Of a stretch of DNA of 8,120 nucleotides, positions 1 through 5,683 are shown piece after piece. Origin of the DNA: Oceanospirillaceae bacterium (GTDB lineage: Bacteria; Pseudomonadota; Gammaproteobacteria; Pseudomonadales; Balneatricaceae); assembly GCA_003523085.1 (NCBI GenBank), contig DPHD01000013.1, positions 1-8,120 on the forward strand, in the 5' to 3' direction. The notes under the pieces are model-generated. The model had not been told where the DNA came from. It ran no database searches and saw only the letters and a program-made list of their open reading frames with translations. Positions within the stretch are counted from its first letter, which is position 1. Every line of letters begins with the position of its first letter. The translations under genes were made by a program, and so were the position numbers.

Positions 1-953
1 GCTGCTTTTTGTCCCATTATGTTGAAAGGGATGTGTACGGTAGACAAGCTTGGGGTGAGGTGGGCGCTAAGGGCTAGGTCATCAAAACCAGCAATAGACA
101 CCTGGTTTGGCACATCAATGCCACTGGCCTGACACTCCAACAAAGCGCCCGCGGCCAATACATCATTACCACACAGTATGGCAGTGGGTGGTGTTGGTGA
201 ATTAAGTAATTGGCGGCAGGCAATGCGGCCAGCTTCAATCTGGTAATTACATTCGATAATTGCATGTGCAGGTAATGCAATGCCTTGTGATAACAGGGCA
301 TCTTGTATGCCTCGTAGGCGATCAGCTACCCTATCGTTACCTTCAGCAATGCCACTGATGATGGCAAATTGTTGATGCCCTTGAGACATCAAATGCAATG
401 GTAAATGTTGGGCGGCGGCATAATTATCGAACCCAACACATGGGTGAGGGTGGTTGCTGCGGTACGCCCACGTATGCACATAGGGGATGTTTCTTTGTTG
501 TAGCAAGGTATATATAGTCGGGTCATGGCTTAGGCCTATCAGCATCAATGCATCAACACCGCGCTCAATAAGCATGCGAACTTGAGCAAGCTCGTGATCT
601 GCATTATAACCAGAAGTGGTGAGCATTAAACTCAGGCTGGCTTGGTTTAATTCGGCTTCAAAGGCTTCAATACCGTCACTAAAAATAGCATTGGCGAAGG
701 TTGGGATTACGGCCCCAATGCAACGCGAACGTTTGCTGGCTAACGCTCGTGCGGCGGCATCGGCTACATAATTGAGGTCGTTAATGGCCGTTTGTACCTG
801 TTGGCGAATGCCTAAACGTACCGATTCGGGCTGGTTGATTACACGCGATACTGTGGCCGTAGACACGCCCGCAGCTTTGGCCACGTCGCCTTGGGTGGCG
901 CGCTTGATTGGTGGGTTCACTTTGCCAGCAGAATAGTTAATAACATAAGCCAT
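1..953 (-). CDS. LacI/GalR-family transcriptional regulator, C-terminus cut by window edge
   Basis: The reverse strand is open for 317 codons from the ATG at 953 and runs off the left edge without a stop. Residues about 19-45 form the LacI-type helix-turn-helix (GDVAKAAGVSTATVSRVIN). Residues 67-76 (AARALASKRS) are the hinge helix, including the Leu-Ala pair that inserts into the centre of the operator. The rest is a periplasmic-binding-protein-like effector domain; near the visible end it has the family signature GFDDLALSAHLTPSLSTV. It is divergent from the sulfonate genes, and two LacI-type operators lie between them, so it probably represses that set and itself. The effector is unknown; by context it may be DHPS, sulfolactate or a related metabolite. 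The start is uncertain: the ATG at 953 overlaps a TATAAT box and has no Shine-Dalgarno, and the GTG at 920 would give a leader closer to the family's usual length. The family call is firm; the target is inferred. Confidence 0.93.
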   Translation of the reverse strand, partial: MAYVINYSAGKVNPPIKRATQGDVAKAAGVSTATVSRVINQPESVRLGIRQQVQTAINDLNYVADAAARALASKRSRCIGAVIPTFANAIFSDGIEAFEAELNQASLSLMLTTSGYNADHELAQVRMLIERGVDALMLIGLSHDPTIYTLLQQRNIPYVHTWAYRSNHPHPCVGFDNYAAAQHLPLHLMSQGHQQFAIISGIAEGNDRVADRLRGIQDALLSQGIALPAHAIIECNYQIEAGRIACRQLLNSPTPPTAILCGNDVLAAGALLECQASGIDVPNQVSIAGFDDLALSAHLTPSLSTVHIPFNIMGQKA

Positions 954-980
954 TATACAGCTAAATGTAAGCGCATACAA
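952..980 (-). promoter_or_regulatory. Candidate promoter of the LacI-family gene
   Basis: Read on the minus strand, TTGTAT (980-975) and a perfect TATAAT (957-952) are separated by 17 bp. The -35 and most of the spacer lie inside operator O1. The -10 box overlaps the ATG at 953, so if this promoter is used, transcription would begin inside the annotated start region and translation would need a downstream codon such as the GTG at 920. The -35 match is only three of six. Confidence 0.4.
966..979. promoter_or_regulatory. LacI-family operator, regulator-proximal copy (O1)
   Basis: The sequence TGTAAGCGCATACA is a near-perfect palindrome, with six of seven symmetric positions matching, centred on a CpG as in many LacI/GalR/CcpA-type operators. 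The identical 19-bp block AAATGTAAGCGCATACAAA spans 963-981 and recurs at 1040-1058. This copy lies 13 bp upstream of the regulator's ATG and covers the -35 and spacer of its candidate promoter, which fits autorepression. Confidence 0.8.
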
Positions 981-1013
981 AAACTTTATCTGGCCCTTGT
1001 TTGTGTCATTTTA

Positions 1014-1042
1014 TTGGTCTAGTATGGCACGAATGTTATAAA
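1014..1042 (+). promoter_or_regulatory. Candidate promoter of the hpsN operon
   Basis: TTGGTC (1014-1019) and TATAAA (1037-1042) are separated by 17 bp. The -35 is weak and the -10 matches five of six consensus bases. The downstream operator begins at the next base (1043), so a bound repressor would cover the transcription start. This placement supports both the promoter and the operator call. Confidence 0.55.
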
Positions 1043-1056
1043 TGTAAGCGCATACA
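1043..1056. promoter_or_regulatory. LacI-family operator, hpsN-proximal copy (O2)
   Basis: A second identical TGTAAGCGCATACA, within the same 19-bp block as O1 and in the same orientation, with centres 77 bp apart. It sits directly after the predicted -10 box and over the expected transcription start of the hpsN operon, a classic repression position. Two copies at this spacing would allow looping by a tetramer or independent control of the two divergent promoters. Confidence 0.82.
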
Positions 1057-1069
1057 AATTGACTGTTTT

Positions 1070-1073
1070 AGGA
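1070..1073 (+). promoter_or_regulatory. Ribosome binding site that fixes the hpsN start
   Basis: AGGA sits 8 bases before the ATG at 1082. The reading frame is open back to an ATG at 1001, but that codon lies upstream of the predicted -35 box, and the extension would translate through the promoter and operator O2. The family's N-terminus also begins at the 1082 Met (MTVSYLKKAT). Confidence 0.75.
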
Positions 1074-1081
1074 TCTATATT

Positions 1082-2380
1082 ATGACTGTAAGTTACTTAA
1101 AAAAAGCCACAAAATCTTCTGCCACGGGTGAAGATGACACCCGTGCCACGGTGGCCGAGATGTTGTTAGCGATCGAAACTGGCGGCGAACAATCTTGTGC
1201 CGAATATGCTGCTAAGTTAGACGGTTATGACGGCAATATCCTCGTCACAAGTGATGATATAGACCAGGCCACAGCGCGGCTTTCACAACAAGTTAAGGAT
1301 GATATTCGTTTTGCTCACGAACGTGTTGATAAGTTTGCTCAGCATCAACGCAAGGCCCTCATAGACTTTGAGGTAGAGCTATCACCAGGTCTGTGGGCTG
1401 GCCAGCGCCAAATTCCGGTACAAACCGCAGGCTGCTACATTCCTGGCGGGCGTTATTCTCATGTGGCCTCAGCCATTATGTCTGTGGCTACCGCTAAAGC
1501 TGCTGGTGTTAAGCATGTAGTGGCTTGCTCGCCACCAAAACCTGGCACCGGCATTAACGATGCCATCCTCTATACCGCTAATTATTGTGGCGCCGACACC
1601 ATTTTGGCTTTGGGCGGGGTGCAAGGTATCGCGGCCATGGCTTTTGGTTTGTTTAGTGGCCGTGCTGCCGACGTGTTAGCAGGCCCTGGCAACCGTTTTG
1701 TGGCCGAGGCCAAGCGCATGTTATTTGGTCGTGTAGGCATCGATATGTTTGCTGGACCTACAGAAATTGCGGTAATTGCCGACCATACGGGAGACCCAAG
1801 GATTATTGCCGGCGATCTTGTCGGGCAGGCTGAACATGGTCCAGACTCCCCTGTATGGCTTATTAGTTTAGATGCCGGTGTGGCTCAAAAAGTGATTGAT
1901 CTAGTGCCTGGTTTGATTGAATCAATGCCCGAACCGTCACGCGCTGCGGCACGGTCGGCATGGGCCGATTACGGCGAAGTCGTGGTGTGCGACAGCCGTG
2001 AAGAGGCTGTGCAGGTGAGTGATGCCTATGCCGCAGAACATTTGCAGGTGCACTGTGATGACCTTAATTGGTGGGTTGGCAGCTTGTCGAATTACGGTTC
2101 TTTATTTGTCGGTGAACAAACCACGGTGACCTATGGTGACAAATGTTCCGGTACCAACCACATTTTACCCACCAAGGGCGCCGCCCGTTATACCGGTGGT
2201 TTGTCGGTGGGTAAATTTATCAAAACCGTAACCACCCAACGTATGACCGAAGAAGCGAACCGTGAGGTGGGCGCAACAGCTGCACGCATCTCCCGCCTTG
2301 AAGGCATGGAAGGGCATGCACGTAGTGGGGATGATCGTTTGGCCAAATATTTTCCTGATGAAGCGTTTAGGTTAAACTAA
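1082..2380 (+). CDS. hpsN: HisD-family sulfopropanediol 3-dehydrogenase (HpsN-like)
   Basis: A 432-residue protein of the histidinol dehydrogenase fold. HpsN oxidises (R)-2,3-dihydroxypropane-1-sulfonate in two NAD-linked steps to (R)-3-sulfolactate in the cytoplasm. The HisD machinery appears intact: zinc ligands Q249 and H252 (GQAEH), D353 (YGDKCSGTNH) and H412, catalytic pair E319-H320 (AAEHLQV), and GPGN at 201-204. The stretches GGRYSHVASAIMSVATAKAAGV (from about 122, where I recall GRYAH-type residues in HpsN homologues) and ILPTKGAARYTGGLSVGKFIKTVT (361-384) fit the HpsN branch as I remember it, and not biosynthetic HisD, whose corresponding region I recall as LPTxGxAxxxSxL. No his genes are nearby, while xsc and a 2-hydroxyacid dehydrogenase follow. 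It is first in the operon, directly under operator O2. Substrate assignment rests on motifs from memory and on context; a HisD paralogue acting on another alcohol is possible. Confidence 0.8.
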   Translation: MTVSYLKKATKSSATGEDDTRATVAEMLLAIETGGEQSCAEYAAKLDGYDGNILVTSDDIDQATARLSQQVKDDIRFAHERVDKFAQHQRKALIDFEVELSPGLWAGQRQIPVQTAGCYIPGGRYSHVASAIMSVATAKAAGVKHVVACSPPKPGTGINDAILYTANYCGADTILALGGVQGIAAMAFGLFSGRAADVLAGPGNRFVAEAKRMLFGRVGIDMFAGPTEIAVIADHTGDPRIIAGDLVGQAEHGPDSPVWLISLDAGVAQKVIDLVPGLIESMPEPSRAAARSAWADYGEVVVCDSREEAVQVSDAYAAEHLQVHCDDLNWWVGSLSNYGSLFVGEQTTVTYGDKCSGTNHILPTKGAARYTGGLSVGKFIKTVTTQRMTEEANREVGATAARISRLEGMEGHARSGDDRLAKYFPDEAFRLN

Positions 2381-2383
2381 GTC

Positions 2384-3556
2384 ATGCAAAATTTAATATA
2401 CCTGTCCGCCTGTGTGGCAGATTTAAAACACCGTGCTCGCCAACGTATTCCGCGCTTTGCGTTTGACTACATCGAAGAAGGCTGTAATGCAGGTGATGCG
2501 CTGGTGAATAATCGTCAATCATTGTCGCAAGTGGCGCTGCGGCCTGACTACTTGAGCGCCTATCATCAGCCCACCTTAACCACTCGACTAATGGGGCAAC
2601 GCTACGCAGCGCCTTTGGGTATAGCGCCGTTGGGCCTAAGCGGTTTGATATGGCCTGATGCTTCAGCCATGCATGCTCGTGCCGCTAAAGTTGCGAATAT
2701 TCCGTTTGTATTAAGTACCGTGTCGACCATGTCTATAGAAGAGGCGGGAGACTATGCGCAGGATAATTTTTGGTTCCAACTCTACCCACCGTCAGATGAC
2801 GCTATGCTCAGGGACCTGCTGCACAGGGCCAAGCAAGCGGGTTGTCAAAATTTGGTGGTAACTGTGGATGTGCCTAGTTCTAGTCGCCGTATTAAGGCCA
2901 TTAAAAGTGGTTTAAGCGTGCCACCCAGAATTACAGCGGCTAATGTCTTGCAGGCGGCCCTTCGGCCAGCTTGGAGTTGGGCTACCGTTAAGCATGGGTT
3001 GCCACAATTTGCCAATATGCGGCCCTATATGACCGGTGATCTGAGTTCAATGGACAGCGCGGCGGAGTTTATGAGGTTGCACTTTAGGCGTGTGGTGGAT
3101 GCCGACTTAGTGCAGCAAATACGTAAACAGTGGCAGGGCAATTTGATTATCAAAGGTATTTGTCACCTTGCCGATGCACAGCAAGCAGTGGCCCTAGGTG
3201 CCGATGGCATCATCGTGTCTAATCATGGAGGGCGGCAACTCGATGCTGGCCTGTCGCCAGTACAGACGTTGGCAGAAATTAGCCATCAGCTGGCGCAAAA
3301 AACGTGTGTGATGGCCGATAGCGGGGTTGAGTCGGGTGTGGATGTTGGGCGCTATTTAGCCCTAGGTGCCGAGGCAGTGTTTGCGGGTAGGCCTTTTTTG
3401 TACGGTGTGGCGGCCCATGGCGAAGCAGGCGCTACCCATACCATCGACTTGTTGCTGGCCGAGCTTGAGCAATTAATGTCGCAATTGCATTGTTCTGACC
3501 CATTGCGTATGCATGAGCACTTTATTGGCAAACATGAATTGGCGAAACTGGGCTAA
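2384..3556 (+). CDS. FMN-dependent L-2-hydroxyacid dehydrogenase, proposed sulfolactate dehydrogenase
   Basis: A 390-residue member of the LldD/glycolate oxidase/mandelate dehydrogenase family, which oxidises L-2-hydroxyacids to 2-oxoacids using FMN. Expected active-site residues are present: Y29, Q132 and Y134 (WFQLY), D162 (TVDVP), K257 (IIKGI), H281 and R284 (SNHGGRQLD). There is no heme domain. The segment at about 178-220 (VPPRITAANVLQAALRPAW onward) corresponds to the loop that anchors LldD/MdlB-type enzymes to the membrane, so electrons probably go to quinone. The usual DGGxRxG phosphate-site motif reads DSGVESG (312-318). The gene starts 3 bp after hpsN, indicating translational coupling. 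By position, the likely substrate is the HpsN product (R)-sulfolactate, giving sulfopyruvate. All 11 Asn codons are AAT, unlike xsc. The family is certain; the substrate is inferred, with lactate, glycolate or mandelate as alternatives. Confidence 0.85.
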   Translation: MQNLIYLSACVADLKHRARQRIPRFAFDYIEEGCNAGDALVNNRQSLSQVALRPDYLSAYHQPTLTTRLMGQRYAAPLGIAPLGLSGLIWPDASAMHARAAKVANIPFVLSTVSTMSIEEAGDYAQDNFWFQLYPPSDDAMLRDLLHRAKQAGCQNLVVTVDVPSSSRRIKAIKSGLSVPPRITAANVLQAALRPAWSWATVKHGLPQFANMRPYMTGDLSSMDSAAEFMRLHFRRVVDADLVQQIRKQWQGNLIIKGICHLADAQQAVALGADGIIVSNHGGRQLDAGLSPVQTLAEISHQLAQKTCVMADSGVESGVDVGRYLALGAEAVFAGRPFLYGVAAHGEAGATHTIDLLLAELEQLMSQLHCSDPLRMHEHFIGKHELAKLG

Positions 3557-3632
3557 TCGAAATAACAAATGTGGATCTAAGCCTTAAGCAAAAACTTGAG
3601 TAAGCTGTATCTATGATTCAGCAGGCTTAATT

Positions 3633-3662
3633 TTGCTGTTCCACTAACCCAAAATTTATAAC
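3633..3662 (+). promoter_or_regulatory. Weak candidate promoter upstream of xsc
   Basis: TTGCTG (3633-3638) and TATAAC (3657-3662) are 18 bp apart in the 128-bp gap between the flavoenzyme gene and xsc. No convincing copy of the LacI-type operator lies here, only a half-site-like GTAAGC at 3600-3605. A separate promoter would let xsc be expressed independently of hpsN. The -35 match is poor. Confidence 0.3.
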
Positions 3663-3684
3663 CCCAGATTAGGTGTAACCGATT

Positions 3685-5463
3685 ATGAAAATGACCACCG
3701 AAGAAGCTTTTGTAAAAACGCTGCAGATGCACGGTATTGAACACGCATTTGGTATCATTGGCTCTGCCATGATGCCTATCTCCGACTTGTTTGACAAAGC
3801 CGGTATTAGTTTTTGGGATTGTGCCCACGAAGGTTCTGGCGGCATGATGGCCGACGGTTACACCCGTGCCACTGGCAAGATGAGCATGATGATCGCTCAA
3901 AACGGCCCAGGCATCACTAACTTTGTAACAGCCGTTAAAACGGGCTACTGGAACCACACTCCACTATTGTTGGTTACCCCACAAGCGGCTAACAAAACCA
4001 TTGGCCAAGGTGGTTTCCAAGAAGTAGAACAAATGGCGCTATTTAAAGACATGGTTTGTTATCAAGAAGAAGTGCGTGATCCTTCACGTATTGCTGAAGT
4101 TCTTGATCGTGTTATTGCCAACGCACATCGTTTTTCTGCACCAGCACAAATCAACGTTCCGCGTGACATGTTTACCCAAATTGTAGACATTAACTTGCCT
4201 ACAATGATCGACTTTGAATTGCCTGCAGGCGGCGAGATGGCCGTAGCTGAAGCGGCGAAGTTGTTGTCTAGCGCTAAGTCTCCAGTGATCCTCAACGGCG
4301 CAGGCGTGGTATTGGCTGATGGCGGCATTGCTGCTTCTATGGCTTTGGCAGAACGTTTAGATGCTCCTGTTGTTTGTGGCTACCAGCACAACGACGCGTT
4401 CCCAGGTTCACACCCATTGTTCGCTGGCCCATTAGGCTACAACGGCTCTAAGGCCGGCATGCAGTTGATTAAGGACGCAGACGTAGTATTGGCCTTGGGC
4501 ACACGCCTTAACCCATTCTCTACCCTGCCTGGTTACGGCATGGATTACTGGCCTAAAGATGCCAAAATCATCCAAGTAGACCTAAAACCTGAGCGTATTG
4601 GTTTAACCAAGGCAGTAACCGTGGGTATTGTTGGCGACGCTGCTAAAGTAGCTAACGGCATTATTGGTCAACTTTCTGCCACAGCTGGCGACGCTGATCG
4701 TGCCAACCGTAAAGCCCACATTGCTGCCACTAAGGCTGCATGGGACGTTGAATTAGAAGCCATGACCCATGAAGACGATGATCCAGGTACCACTTGGAAC
4801 GAACGTGCCCGTGAAGCCAAGCCTCAGTGGTTAAGCCCACGTATGGCATGGCGCGCTATCTCTGCCGTATTGCCAAAAGAAGCCATTATCTCTTCTGACA
4901 TTGGTAACAACTGTGCCATTGGTAACGCTTACCCAACCTTCGAGGAAGGTCGTAAGTACCTAGCCCCTGGTTTGTTTGGCCCTTGTGGTTACGGTTTGCC
5001 AGCGGTCGTTGGCGCCAAAATCGGTTGCCCAGATGTTCCTGTAGTTGGTTTTTCTGGCGACGGCGCCTTTGGTATTGCGGTAACTGAATTGACGGCCATT
5101 GGCCGTGAAGAGTGGCCAGCAGTGACTATGATCGTATTGCGTAACTATCAGTGGGGCGCTGAGAAGCGTAACTCCACCTTATGGTTCGACGACAACTTCG
5201 TAGGCACCGAGCTAGACGAAAACGTTAACTACGCTGGCATTGCAAAGGCTTGTGGCCTGAAAGGCGTTCAAGCTCGTACCATGGATGAAGTGAGTGCTTC
5301 TTTAAGCCAGGCATTGGTAGATCAAGCGGCGGGTAAGACCACGCTTATTGAAATACTAATCAACCAAGAGCTAGGCGAGCCATTCCGCCGCGACGCCATG
5401 AAGAATCCAGTTCAAGTTGCTGGCATCAGCCGCGACGACATGCGCCCACAAAAAGGTGCATAA
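3685..5463 (+). CDS. xsc: Sulfoacetaldehyde acetyltransferase
   Basis: A 592-residue thiamine-diphosphate enzyme, the usual Xsc length (EC 2.3.3.15), converting sulfoacetaldehyde plus phosphate to acetyl phosphate plus sulfite. The N-terminal Pyr domain holds the catalytic glutamate E49 in CAHEGSGGMMADGYTRATG. A central domain spans about 190-330. The C-terminal PP domain carries the diphosphate/Mg motif GDG at 458-460 through N487. The N-terminus (MKMTTEEAFVKTLQMHGIEHAFGIIGSAMMP) and NGPGITNFVTAVKTGYWNHTPLLLVTPQAANKTIGQGGFQEVEQ are characteristic of Xsc and distinguish it from acetolactate synthase. AGGTG at 3671-3675, 9 bases ahead of the ATG, is a good ribosome binding site. This is the desulfonating step where routes from taurine, isethionate and DHPS/sulfolactate converge. 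Codon choice is strongly biased (23 of 24 Asn codons AAC), suggesting high expression. Confidence 0.95.
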   Translation: MKMTTEEAFVKTLQMHGIEHAFGIIGSAMMPISDLFDKAGISFWDCAHEGSGGMMADGYTRATGKMSMMIAQNGPGITNFVTAVKTGYWNHTPLLLVTPQAANKTIGQGGFQEVEQMALFKDMVCYQEEVRDPSRIAEVLDRVIANAHRFSAPAQINVPRDMFTQIVDINLPTMIDFELPAGGEMAVAEAAKLLSSAKSPVILNGAGVVLADGGIAASMALAERLDAPVVCGYQHNDAFPGSHPLFAGPLGYNGSKAGMQLIKDADVVLALGTRLNPFSTLPGYGMDYWPKDAKIIQVDLKPERIGLTKAVTVGIVGDAAKVANGIIGQLSATAGDADRANRKAHIAATKAAWDVELEAMTHEDDDPGTTWNERAREAKPQWLSPRMAWRAISAVLPKEAIISSDIGNNCAIGNAYPTFEEGRKYLAPGLFGPCGYGLPAVVGAKIGCPDVPVVGFSGDGAFGIAVTELTAIGREEWPAVTMIVLRNYQWGAEKRNSTLWFDDNFVGTELDENVNYAGIAKACGLKGVQARTMDEVSASLSQALVDQAAGKTTLIEILINQELGEPFRRDAMKNPVQVAGISRDDMRPQKGA

Positions 5464-5475
5464 GGCCTCGGGCGC

Positions 5476-5535
5476 CATTCTGGCGCAGGTCGGAATCTCC
5501 CTGAGATCCTGACCTTCATTAGGATGGCGAGCTCC
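5476..5535. repeat. Double-hairpin repeat, copy 1
   Basis: A 60-nt unit that recurs at 5543-5602 with 56 of 60 identical bases. It contains two short hairpins: ATTCTG/CGGAAT around an 8-nt loop (5477-5496), and ATCCTG/TAGGAT around an 8-nt loop (5506-5525). In each, one pair is a G-T wobble. It begins 13 bp after the xsc stop. GCGCC/GGCGC (5472-5486) offers an alternative stem. It may act as a 3'-end structure for the xsc mRNA; no U-tract follows. Confidence 0.85.
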
Positions 5536-5542
5536 CCAAAGT

Positions 5543-5602
5543 CATTCCGGCGCAGGTCGGAATCTCCCTGAGATCCTGGCCTTCGTCAGGATGGCGAGCT
5601 CC
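5543..5602. repeat. Double-hairpin repeat, copy 2
   Basis: Second copy of the 60-nt unit, offset by 67 bp in direct orientation. Its hairpins are ATTCCG/CGGAAT (5544-5563) and ATCCTG/CAGGAT (5573-5592), both fully paired. The substitutions relative to copy 1 change wobble pairs into Watson-Crick pairs, consistent with structure being maintained. The CATTCCGGCG...CGGAAT theme resembles dispersed palindromic repeats found in intergenic regions of many gamma- and betaproteobacteria. Confidence 0.85.
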
Positions 5603-5617
5603 TTACCCGTCCCCAGC

Positions 5618-5647
5618 ACTACACTCCAGCTTAGTTTCAGGTATAAT
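5618..5647 (+). promoter_or_regulatory. Candidate gltX promoter
   Basis: A perfect TATAAT at 5642-5647 lies 36 bp before the gltX ATG. The best -35 is weak (ACTACA, 5618-5623, 18-bp spacer). It lies immediately downstream of the repeat pair, so gltX is transcribed separately from xsc. No clear Shine-Dalgarno precedes the gltX ATG. Confidence 0.55.
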
Positions 5648-5683
5648 ACAGCGGATTTTTTCACCCACTGTTAGACCAAAACC

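Noticed and set aside
74..301. Minus-strand open frame of 75 codons
   Set aside because: It is an out-of-frame shadow of the LacI-family gene, which runs on the same strand in another frame with clear family motifs.
1001..1081. N-terminal extension of hpsN from an upstream ATG
   Set aside because: It lies upstream of the predicted -35, crosses the promoter and operator O2, and has no family resemblance; the ATG at 1082 has a good ribosome binding site.
3600..3613. Third LacI-type operator before xsc
   Set aside because: Only the GTAAGC half-site matches; the other half does not, so it is probably chance.
3578..3637. Hairpins from TAAGCC/GGCTTA and AGCAAAA/TTTTGCT upstream of xsc
   Set aside because: The arms cross instead of nesting and lie about 40 nt apart, so they do not make a convincing riboswitch or attenuator.
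3577..3957. Minus-strand open frame of 126 codons across the start of xsc
   Set aside because: Antisense shadow of a highly conserved gene, with no recognisable domain; similar shadows at 4062-4328, 6724-7134 and 7885-8073, and the plus-strand ones at 5883-6089 and 6174-6509, were dismissed for the same reason.
3685..5463. Acetolactate synthase or sulfopyruvate decarboxylase
   Set aside because: The N-terminal and central stretches match Xsc specifically, and sulfopyruvate decarboxylase is normally much smaller or split into two subunits.
5476..5602. CRISPR array
   Set aside because: Only two 60-nt units with a 7-nt gap, each containing two internal hairpins; there are no spacer-length unique sequences and no cas genes.
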